Assembly (NCBI GenBank): GCA_031276035.1
Contig: JAISNV010000001.1
Location: 390,062-454,061, forward strand
Source of the DNA: Bacteroidales bacterium
Lineage (GTDB): Bacteria; Bacteroidota; Bacteroidia; Bacteroidales; BM520
Reading direction: 5' to 3'
DNA length: 64,000 nucleotides
Positions within the stretch are counted from its first letter, which is position 1. Each line of letters starts with the position of its first letter. Made by a program: the position numbers and the translations under genes. Shown in pieces: positions 52,465-62,200 of this stretch. The notes beneath the pieces were generated by a model. The model worked only from the letters and a program-made list of their open reading frames with translations. It did not search any database and was not told the origin of the DNA.

Positions 52465-53180
52465 TTGTTGTTTTTGTTATTTTTCATTGACCAAGCGCCT
52501 CTTTTGCCGAAGAACACACCGAGTTGATAGCGCGCACTAAAGAAATAGAGGAAATGACGTAGTTTTCCGAACGGGATATAAATAAACATTAATGTTGCTA
52601 TAATGAAAACAAGCGGTTTGCTGAAGGAGCACACAGGAAATAACATCGCTAAAGCAGATGACAAAAGAAATAAAGTAACTAAGATATTGGAAATATAATC
52701 GTCAGGAGTTGATAAATGTTTTAATTCTTTATTCGTAATTCTCTTTATCAACATACCCATTCCGCAACAAGCGCTGATAATCAAGCCTACGCCGAAAATC
52801 AACCTAAGCCATTCAACATAAGTCCAAGAAGTAAATTTACTTCCCAACTTCAACATTTCAATTTCCAGATCATAATTCTTACCAAGTGCTGCCGAATGCA
52901 TAAAATTAGGAATAATCAATTGCAGAATAATCAGTACAATTGCTGTAAGAATTCCTATATGAAAGATTATTCCGCCGATATAAGTGGGCAGATGTTTGTA
53001 AGCAGATTCTTTGTGATTTGGAAGCATTGCAACAGTGCTGGAATATATAACACCATCTTTAACTGTTCCTTTTGGTTCCGCGTAGTCTTTAACCGGTTTT
53101 ATCAATCTCAAAAACCAGCAGAGACAAACAATAAAGCAGAATATTATTGATGCGAGCAAAAGCCAATGATATATTGACAT
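52461..53180 (-). CDS. dsrM: DsrM-like membrane cytochrome b subunit
   Basis: A 239-residue integral membrane protein of the NarI/DsrM type, with five to six hydrophobic helices. His-containing segments include YIGGIIFHIGILTAIV and IPFGKLRHFLYFFSARYQLG, plausible heme b ligands. It would exchange electrons with menaquinone and pass them to the cytosolic DsrK. It lies between dsrC (30 bp) and dsrK (4-bp overlap), on one strand. DsrJ, O and P are absent, so this is the two-subunit DsrMK form. Confidence 0.85.
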   Translation of the reverse strand: MSIYHWLLLASIIFCFIVCLCWFLRLIKPVKDYAEPKGTVKDGVIYSSTVAMLPNHKESAYKHLPTYIGGIIFHIGILTAIVLIILQLIIPNFMHSAALGKNYDLEIEMLKLGSKFTSWTYVEWLRLIFGVGLIISACCGMGMLIKRITNKELKHLSTPDDYISNILVTLFLLSSALAMLFPVCSFSKPLVFIIATLMFIYIPFGKLRHFLYFFSARYQLGVFFGKRGAWSMKNNKNNK

Positions 53181-53210
53181 ATAATTAAGAATTAAAGTTA
53201 CGAATTAAGA

Positions 53211-53528
53211 TTATACGCAGCCGTCGGGTTTTGGCAAGCCGGCTATTTTACATGCGCCGCGAGCTGGTCCTTGCGGAAACAGGGTATATATTTCACGTAA
53301 TCTAACTCCCGTATCTTGACAGATGCTTCTTACCATTGGAGCCATATCTGTTTTTTCCCAATGTTGACGGATATGGTTGATAACAGCCCAGTGAGTTTCG
53401 GTAAGTTCACCGGTACCATCGTATTTAGCAAATAATTGAGCAACTTCTTCATTCCATTCTTGAGGATTAACCAAGAAGCCGTCACCATCTACTTCAAAAG
53501 ATCTGCCTTCTATTTCGATTATTGCCAT
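53211..53528 (-). CDS. dsrC: DsrC sulfur-carrier protein with both redox cysteines
   Basis: A 105-residue small sulfur carrier. The C-terminal arm GACKIAGLPKPDGCV carries Cys93 and Cys104. A pair 10 residues apart defines genuine DsrC, whereas TusE-type proteins keep only the last Cys. The length and both Cys positions equal those of the well-studied sulfate-reducer protein. EIEGRSFEVDGDGFLVNPQEW and ETHWAVINHIRQHWEK are further family marks. It is first in the dsrC-dsrM-dsrK unit, 22 bp downstream of tRNA-Thr. No dsrAB gene is in the window, so its sulfur donor is unknown. Confidence 0.95.
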   Translation of the reverse strand: MAIIEIEGRSFEVDGDGFLVNPQEWNEEVAQLFAKYDGTGELTETHWAVINHIRQHWEKTDMAPMVRSICQDTGVRLREIYTLFPQGPARGACKIAGLPKPDGCV

Positions 53529-53550
53529 AATAAATTTTATTAATGTTTTG

Positions 53551-53623
53551 AGCCTTCCACCGGAATCGAACCGGCGACCTGTTCATTACGAGTGAACCGC
53601 TCTACCATCTGAGCTAAGAAGGC
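53551..53623 (-). tRNA. tRNA-Thr (anticodon CGT)
   Basis: On the minus strand GCCTTCT pairs with GGAAGGC (one G-U), the anticodon stem GTTCA/TGAAC encloses CTCGTAA with anticodon CGT, and the T-arm is GCCGGTTCGATTCCGGT. Discriminator T; CCA is not encoded. A -7 box TACTTTTG at 53656-53649 probably drives it. dsrC starts 22 bp later on the same strand. Confidence 0.95.
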
Positions 53624-54098
53624 AAGATCTAATTCTAAAGACCAAGTGCAAAAGTAGTAAAATTTTCCGAAATTTTTCTTAAATAGTATATTTAAGTGCA
53701 TTATAAATTCAATAGTGAATTATTTGATGGTCAATCTTACTTCAAAATTTTCTACTATCGCAGATAAATCATCCTGATATGGTTAAGAATATTTAGACTC
53801 GGTTGTTCCTGCTAATGACAACTTTTTTCTGCTCTTAATTCGGCTGTTTTTAGCGATGGCTTGTTTTGTTATATTTCTAAAAATGTAATGACCGGTGAAA
53901 CTTTTAACTTATTTCAGGATTAATGCCGCTAATGCGGGATGGTTTGAGAGAAGATTGATTATTGCTAAAGAAAGTTCTTATGTTTTTATACGGAAGGATT
54001 CGCTGCTCCGCAGCGCGATGAATATCAATTTTATGAAGATGTTGTGAAAATCTTGGTTATGAAAGCCGAAGTAAAAATAAAATGTAATAATTACTGTA
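53624..54098. other. 475-bp region without an intact gene, possible gene remnants
   Basis: Apart from the tRNA promoter (53649-53656) no intact gene is seen. Around 53930-54050 two plus-strand frames give short gene-like peptides (INAANAGWFERRLIIAKESS and, shifted, FAAPQRDEYQFYEDVVKILV). They may be remains of a decayed gene. Confidence 0.35.
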
Positions 54099-54461
54099 TC
54101 AGAGCAATTCGTCGTCAAAAGGAAATTCTTCAAGAGGATCCCAAACTATTCTTTTCCAATTTTTAATTCGGTTATTTTCAACAATAATTCCTTCCGACTC
54201 TAATAGCTCCTGCATTATGGTAGGTGTTTCAAAAGCATCTTTTCCGGATAAAATTCCCTGACTGCTAACTACTCTGTGAGCCGGAATACAGTTTGCGGTA
54301 CTGTTTGCCAATACCCTGCCTACCATGCGAGACAGTTTAGGATAGCCTATAGCCCGGGCAATGATTCCGTAACTTGTGGCTCGCCCTTCGGGGATTAGTG
54401 AGACTATCTGAAATACATGGTCTCTGAATTCTTCTTTATCTAATTTAGCATTTGTTTTCAT
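54099..54461 (-). CDS. alkyltransferase-like (ATL/MGMT-fold) protein
   Basis: A protein of about 120 residues (preferred start MKTNAKLDKEEF at 54461; the frame opens at 54500). GRATSYGIIARAIGYPKLSR and VGRVLANSTANCIPAHRVVS match the DNA-binding domain of O6-methylguanine methyltransferase. The active-site PCHR is PAHR: the nucleophilic Cys is Ala. Such alkyltransferase-like proteins bind O6-alkylguanine and hand it to nucleotide excision repair rather than removing the alkyl group. Confidence 0.88.
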   Translation of the reverse strand: MKTNAKLDKEEFRDHVFQIVSLIPEGRATSYGIIARAIGYPKLSRMVGRVLANSTANCIPAHRVVSSQGILSGKDAFETPTIMQELLESEGIIVENNRIKNWKRIVWDPLEEFPFDDELL

Positions 54462-54596
54462 TTTTCCGATATGAATTTTCAATCCGAGAAATACAGGCAA
54501 AGATAGTAATTTTGCTGTTTCTCATACAAACATGCTATTTTTCCGTTCACGGCTTTTATAACCTTTAACGGCAGTAAATTAAAACCATATAAAAAT

Positions 54597-54630
54597 CAGA
54601 CAGCTGCAAAGTTAACTTTACAGCTGTCTG
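54597..54630 (-). terminator. terminator of the OmpA-like gene
   Basis: CAGACAGCTG (54597-54606) pairs with CAGCTGTCTG (54621-54630) around a palindromic AAAGTTAACTTT. On the minus strand a run of five T follows (TGATTTTTATA). It lies 73 bp past the stop of the 54703 gene. Confidence 0.8.
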
Positions 54631-54702
54631 ATAAGAATGACTATTTTGGTACTATTAAACCTGCAACGGTTTTTTAGGAATAGTCTTATTTATTACTCGA
54701 TT

Positions 54703-56166
54703 TTATTCGGGAAAATGTGGTCTGAAATCACTTCGTCTGTTATGTGAACGATTGAATTCAGTTGTGTTAGGCATTTCAGGTTCAAACCTTGATTGTGTTA
54801 CGGTTTCGAGCCTTCCGGCAGAGATTCCTTTATTTATCAAATAATTCTTAGCTGCATCGGCACGTCGTTGACCTAATTTGTAATTATAAGGATCGCTACC
54901 TAAATCACAGGTATTACCAAGTATTGTTAAGGTAATCTCCGGATATTTATTCAATATATCAACCTTCTTGTTAAGAATTTCAATACTTGCCGGTCTCAGA
55001 TTTGCTTTATCTAAATCGAAATAAATCGGTTCCAACAAGATATAAATATCATTATTATCATATTTCGGTTGAACTTCTATATAAACCGTATCAACAACAG
55101 GTACTTCAATAACAGGACCTTCTTCAACAACATAAACGAATATAGTATCATTTTCACAAGGAATAGTCGGTTTTTCAGATAATTTGCCGAGTTTAATACG
55201 CAAGCCTATTTTACCGCCATAAGACATTGTTGTTACGTCATTAACGTATTCGCTTGTAATAATTGAGCTATATTTAATGCCGTTAGCCACGTTATAACCT
55301 TCTGCTAAATCCGTATATTCCTGTTCGGTAGGGCCCGTGAAAATCGATTGAGACATATCTTTTTTATTAATATTCAGCAATCCGTAATCAATGAATGCGC
55401 CTAAACTAAGATCTACTCTTCTACTTAATGAAAATAGAAATCCTATTTCACCAACAGCCGAAACATTAAATTTGAAATCCAAGTTACCTTTTGAATTAGC
55501 CAGAACTTCGCTCGGATTGTATATTTCGCCGAATCCGTGTTGTGAAATATCGGGGTTTCCATAACTTCCTAATTCGAGATTTCTTTCTTCATAATATCCG
55601 GAGACATTCAATTTAGCTTGTCCGGAGTGGTCTCCGTCAATAATTGAATATTTAGTGCTGAAAGGAATTTGGAATTTAGCTCCGAGAGCAAAATACAATC
55701 CCCAATATTCATTTTTTCCGAATTTAGTTTGAAAATTGAGCATTAACGGAATTTCCGCAAAATATCCTGCTTGTTGTTCCACCCAATCTTGAGTTCTAAC
55801 TCTCAACTCATAATCAGTGATATGTCCGTCAAAAGGATCATTATCGGTATAATTTCCCAAATTGAAAACATCTTCAGGATCATAATTCGAAAAATTGCCC
55901 ATTAATTTACCATGAGTTCTATAACGCGAAACATTAACGCCGGTAGAGATACCAAAATGTTTCGTAAAGTAATAACTATAGCCTATACCAACTTGGCCGC
56001 CGAGTTTGATCTCACATTTCGGGTCAGCAAAATTGACTCCCGTCATATCATACTTGTACCCCGTAGGTCCTACACCGGCAGAAATTGTAAGATAAGAACC
56101 TTTTTCTTGAGACATCACATTGATACTAAAAAGTATTAATAACAATAATAGAATGTGTTTTTTCAT
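54703..56166 (-). CDS. outer-membrane barrel protein with OmpA C-terminal domain
   Basis: A 487-residue envelope protein. After a signal peptide (LLLLILFSINVMSQ) comes a beta-barrel domain to about residue 330 with alternating aromatic strands (GIGYSYYFTKHFGISTGVNV). A Pro/Val-rich linker follows, then an OmpA-like peptidoglycan-binding domain: IYFDLDKANLRPASIEILNK, LTILGNTCDLGSDPYN, LGQRRADAAKNYLINKGIS. The barrel inserts in the outer membrane and the OmpA domain anchors it to the cell wall. It lies 98 bp downstream of the giant T9SS cargo gene, which may indicate linked surface roles. Confidence 0.92.
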   Translation of the reverse strand: MKKHILLLLLILFSINVMSQEKGSYLTISAGVGPTGYKYDMTGVNFADPKCEIKLGGQVGIGYSYYFTKHFGISTGVNVSRYRTHGKLMGNFSNYDPEDVFNLGNYTDNDPFDGHITDYELRVRTQDWVEQQAGYFAEIPLMLNFQTKFGKNEYWGLYFALGAKFQIPFSTKYSIIDGDHSGQAKLNVSGYYEERNLELGSYGNPDISQHGFGEIYNPSEVLANSKGNLDFKFNVSAVGEIGFLFSLSRRVDLSLGAFIDYGLLNINKKDMSQSIFTGPTEQEYTDLAEGYNVANGIKYSSIITSEYVNDVTTMSYGGKIGLRIKLGKLSEKPTIPCENDTIFVYVVEEGPVIEVPVVDTVYIEVQPKYDNNDIYILLEPIYFDLDKANLRPASIEILNKKVDILNKYPEITLTILGNTCDLGSDPYNYKLGQRRADAAKNYLINKGISAGRLETVTQSRFEPEMPNTTEFNRSHNRRSDFRPHFPE

Positions 56167-56264
56167 CTTTTTATTTATTTAATTAATTTTTTCATTTATT
56201 ACTCTTATTTTATTTATGAATATCCGGCAGGATGTTTTGCCTGCCGGATATTATAAATTCTCGG

Positions 56265-59200
56265 CTATTTTTGAACTATAATTTTACTTACAAATTCATT
56301 ACCGCTCTTTGTATATACTCTAACCATATAAGTACCGGCTGCAAAATTTACTCGTACTTTAGTTGAATAATCAACCAACTGATACTCTCCTATTTTCTTA
56401 CCGTTGATGTCGAAGATATAAGCAATTGCATCAGGTAATTCGTTTTCAGGTAATTCGAGTAACAAGGTAACGGAATTTCCGCTTTGTACAGGGTTAGGAT
56501 ATACTGTTAACTTCGGAGCCATACCTTCAGTGACGTTAGGAATAATCGGACAAGCCTCATCATACGTTCCGTCGGCTTTATAAGCTCTGACATTAAATTC
56601 GGACTCAAAAGTAAATCCTCCGTGTTCCGTATAATATTGAGATGTGCCGTATTGAGTTATAGGATATCCGTCTTTATACCATTGATAAGATACATATTTA
56701 TTTCCTGTATTATCAATATAAAGAACATCATTCCATTTCAGTTCAATAATGATCGGATTTCTAAGCACTTCAAACGTAAATGTCAGCGTACCGCATTCGT
56801 TAGAAACTTCGACGATGTATTCTCCGGCTTTAGTAATATCGAAGTCTTCAGTATAATGTGAATCCGTTGATACTACGCTTCCATTAAAGAACCACTGATA
56901 ATCAACCACACCCTCAGTTTCAACAAATAATTCCATCTTATCATTATCACAATAATACAAGGTTGCATCCGACATATTAGTGATAATCGGGAAGGTATTA
57001 ATAGTTATGATGATATCATAATCTCTCTCACAGCTGCCAAAGCGTACCGATAAGGTTGCAGAATAATTACCAAGATCTGCGGTTTGCGGTACCGGAACAA
57101 TAATGTTTGTACTCGGTAATTCAATATACTGAGGTATATTTACAAAACCAGCGGCAATAGCTTCGGAACTAAATAAGAGTTTATATTGAGCTCCTTCAAG
57201 ATTGAGGTCTTCATATTCGATATTTACAGCACTTTCGCCGTTACATACTGTGAATACTGAACCTATATTCAAGTCGAAATTCGGAATAACTATTAATTCT
57301 ATTTCAGCGATATTTTCATATTCGCAGTCACCTACCTTCATAGAGATCAAATAAGTAACAGTAACATTAGAAGTTCCGGTATTATAAAGTATTTCATTAA
57401 TATACGGACTTACTCCCAACGCACCTTCATTATTATTAATATCAGGATGCGGTAATCTTTCCCATGAAATTTCAGTAACAGGGATAGAAGCGGTAATCAT
57501 ATATTCGAAGTTATCGCCGGAACATCTTGTTCCACCATGTAAATTACTGGTTACATAAGGTTTCGGATTAACTGTTATCATAAAGTTTCTTTCAACACTT
57601 GAACAATTTTCAAAGATTGCTTTAATACTAAAGATAGCAGTTGCCTGTTCTGTTCCGTTATTTTCAGGTGTAAATGAAGGAATAACGTTTGTACCGAATG
57701 TTTGTCCTAATCCGATATTATTTCCCGATACGAATTGCCATTCATAAACAGTACCAACCGGATTATTCAAACTTGCAAATTCAGAAACAAAGTCAATAGC
57801 TTCGGTTATATCGTCAACACAGAATGTGTAAGGCCCGATATTAAGTTCAACTGAAGGTATCGGGTTAACAACAATACTGAATGTAGCGCTATTTGTACAC
57901 TCATGTCCGTACATGCTGAAAGTAGCAGTAACTTCATAGATTGACTCAAGTACTTCGTTAGTGTTGTTAGCAGCAATAAATGCAGGTAAAGGACCTTGAC
58001 CGTTTTCTGCAAGACCAACATTAACACCGTTAGTTAATTGCCAGCTGTAAACAACTCCGGAAGTATTACCGAATTCGAAACCTTGAGTTAGTTCACCATC
58101 ACAGTAAATCATTTCAGGTATAGTATTGATATGAGGTTGCGGTAATACAGCTATGCTGAATTGACTTGGACTACCCGGACAAGTATAAGCAGGATATTGA
58201 GGATAATTCAATATAGGCGTTACTTCGTAGATAGCTTCAATCATTATCGAACCCGTATTTTCAATAACCATACCGGTTATATTACCTTCTCCGGTAACAG
58301 GTATTTCAGGAATATTACCGGAAATTCTCGTCCATTTGTAGATTACATCATCAATATTGCTGCTGAATACTATATCTTCAATAGATTCGCCCGAGCAGAT
58401 TTCTTGATGTACAGGGACAACGGTAGGTATATCAGGTGTCGGTAAAATTACAATCAGGAATTCTTGCCACTGATAATCATTACATGTTAAGTTAGCGAAG
58501 CTGTAGCTTGCTCTAACTCTATATTTACCAATTAACGGTTCATTTCCATCATTATATGTTTGGAAACCGGCTATAAAGTTGTCGCCAGATGCCGGAATAC
58601 CCGGAATCATCGTACTACCTGCTTCATTTACAAATTCCCATTCGTAATAAGCATTAGGCATATTGCTTGTGAAGTAATAACTTGGTGCTGTTACTCCATT
58701 ACAATATATCATATCTTCAACAAGAGAAGTAACCGGTCTAGGATTAACAGTAATCATGAAGTATTGAACTTCACCCTGACATTCTCCACTAACAGGTGTA
58801 ACCGAATATATAGCTGTTATAGATTCGAAACCTTCGTTGGTAGCTGTAAATTCCGGTATTGTATTAACACCCGATGTAACAGGAAGACCTAAATCGAAAC
58901 CAATTATACGTTGCCATACAAATGTTGTATTTTCATCTCCTGTAAATGTATATTCAGGAGCTTCTTCACCATCACAATAAATGAAGTTTTCAACTTCTAC
59001 CGAAGGATTAGCATTAACAACAACATCGAATGAACAAGTACTTTCAATATCATTAATGTCAACCACTGTCCAAGTAACCGTTGTAGTACCAACATTGAAG
59101 CTTACGCCGTTTAATGATGTTCCGCTTCCAACAGTTGCACCAGTCATTTCGTAGCTAATACTTGACACAGCTATATTATCCGTTGCCGTTACATCCCAGC

Positions 59201-62200
59201 TGATGCCGTAATGTACATAAACTTCTTCGAGAGCCGTTAAGCAGATATTAACTACACCTTGGTAATTGGTAATAGTTTCACAGCTGATGCCGTTATCACA
59301 ACCAATGCAAGGAGGTTCTTCATCAATAACTCTAACAGCAAATTCACATTCAGCATATAATCCTGCATGATCCATTGCTCTCCAAATTACTTGATAATCG
59401 AATCCATAATGGAATACAAAACCGTCTAATGTGCTTAAAGCATCGTCATAGCTAACTAAAATCTGGCCTGTGTTAATATTAACAATCATAACATGCATTG
59501 ATTCAATAATTACATCATCGGTTGCAGTAGCATCCCAAGAAGTACCAATATGAGTATAATAACTTACACCCGGATCAGTAGGAATTATTATCATGTCGTT
59601 TTCATCAGCATATAATGCGATAATTTCGCTACAATCTACTTCAGGAGGTTCATTACCGTCGTATATTTGAATTTCAAATTCGCAAGCAGCACTTTCGCAT
59701 CCTTCAACAGTAGCGGTTACCGTTACGGTTGTAATACCTACATTGAAATACGAACCGCTGCCGGATCCGTCTCCGGAACCTTCAGTTGCTCCTTCGAATA
59801 AATAGGTTAGAACCGGCACAGGCATTGTTTCATCAAGTTCTACAATATATTCTACAATCATTGATAATTCACCCGGAACTGTTGTATGTTCAAGTTGAAC
59901 TTCAGGACAAGTGATGAATACCGGTTGTTGGTTAACTGTGATAGTAATTACCAAAGCATCTTCAGATGAAGTTAAGCAACCGGTAACCGTATTATGCGCA
60001 ATAGCATAGAATGTATATGGAGAGTCTTCATATTCAGCCATTGAATCACCCAAGTATTCAATAGTACAATCGCTATCAATATAGAATTTAAGCTCTACAT
60101 TTTCCTGTTCAGCTATTAAAGCAGTCAGTAAGTTTATACTAATTAAATTATCTTCACATATAGTAAGCATAGGATCTTCAACAAATATCGGAGAAGCAGG
60201 ACGAGGATCAACGGTTATCGTTAATTCTAATGCTTCTTCCGAATCAGTTTCACATTCACTTGCAATGTTGATTGCAGTTACATAGATAGTATGTGATGCA
60301 GATACGCTATAGTCTGTTGTGATATCCGTGAATGGGATTGTACAAGCTTCATCTGTATAGAATGCTATTGTTACAACTGCATCGTCATAAGTAATCAAAC
60401 TTTCCAATAGTGTTTCGTCAATAACATCGCCATCACAAACACTTAAGTCGGCACCACCAATTATTACCGGTGCTTCTGGACGAGGATCCACAGTAATTAC
60501 CAATTCTAATGCATCTTCAGAAGATGTCTCACAACCTGTTCCTAAGTTAATTGTAGTAACATAGATAGTATGTGAAATTGCTATACTATAATCCGTTGTG
60601 ATATCGGTAAAGGCTATAGTACAACCTGCATCCATATAGAATGCTACTGTTACAACTGCATCATCGTAAGTAATCAAACTTTCCAATAGTGCTGCGTTTA
60701 TAGTTTCACCGTCGCATACGCTAGTATCGGCACCACCTACAATAACAGGAGCAACTGGACGAGGATTAACAGTAATAGTCAATTCCAATGCGTCTTCCAC
60801 ATCATGTGCACAGGTTGTTCCTGTGTAGTATGCCCTAACATAAAATTCGTGCGATGTAGCTACAGAATAATCTGTGTTGAATGCTGTTGTAAACTCAGTC
60901 GTACAATCTTCATCAACATATATTATATAATCGACATTATTTTGAATATCTATTAAGCCTAACAAGAAGTTAACCGATATTTCATCACCATCACAAACCT
61001 CAGCTACAGCATCATCAGCCAAAACAGGAGGTTCGGGTATAGGATAAATAGCAACATTAACCTCAGTACGTTCACCTTCGCATTCACCGTTGCTGTTTGC
61101 TACATAATATGTAGTTCCATCAACCAATGGAGTTGTTACAGGCAACGGATCAGTTGCATCTTCACTATCATACCAATTAATACCGTAACCAAGAACATAG
61201 AGATCTGCTATAATAGCACTTCCGCAGAATTCTTGTGATGATTCAGTAATAACTAATGACGGTTCGCCTATTGTTACAGGTACTTCGGTACGTTCAGTGC
61301 TTACACAATCACCGACTTTAAGCGCGATATAGTAAGAACCGGTTTCCAAAATAGTGTTCATTGGTAATTCAACCGTACTATTATCAGTTGCGTACCAAGC
61401 GTATTCATGTTCATAATAATTAACAATGATATCGCTTAACATAGCACCTTCACAGAAATATTGAGGTTCCATATCAATTGTCATTGTTATGTTACCTACA
61501 AGTATTACAAATACAGGTGTACGTTCAGTACTTTCACATTCGCCGACAGTTTGTGCGGCATAATATGTTGTTAAGCTTGTTAGTAGAGTATTATCAGATA
61601 GCATAACACCTCCTTCGGCAGCCGAATACCATGTGATATTATAACCATTGGTAATTAAATCACCTAAAGTATTCACACCTTGATTACAGAATTGCTGTTG
61701 CGCAGGAATATTCGGAGCCGGAATTATCATTTCAGGATCAAATTCTACTTTCACATAAGAACGTAAACTTTCGCATCCGCCTATAGCTTGAGAAGCCCAG
61801 TAAACACCACCATCAACCAATACTGTTTCAACAGGTAATTCATTGCCGTCTATTTCGGCATCATACCAAGTTATATTAACACCTTGGATAACCTTAACAT
61901 CTGCTAATGTTAATCCCGGATTATCAGTAACACATAATTTAACAGGTGATTCTAATGTCGGCGGATTAACATATTCGTATAAATAGACAGTAACTGTAAC
62001 GCGTTCGCTTACACAGTCACCATTTACATTAGCTGCATAATATGTTGTACCGTGTACTAATATTGTTGATATCGGCAACGGTATTGTAGAAACTTCGCTT
62101 GCATACCAAGTAACTCCGTAACCTGTAACTTCCAAATCTTCTATACTTGCACCCATGCAGAAGAATTGTTCGCTTGGAGTAATTACTTCTTCAGGTTCAC

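Noticed and set aside
58161..58445. Antisense ORFs inside the T9SS gene (also 56622-56861, 57806-58027, 58560-58892)
   Set aside because: Shadow frames of a repetitive coding sequence with no RBS, promoter or domain.
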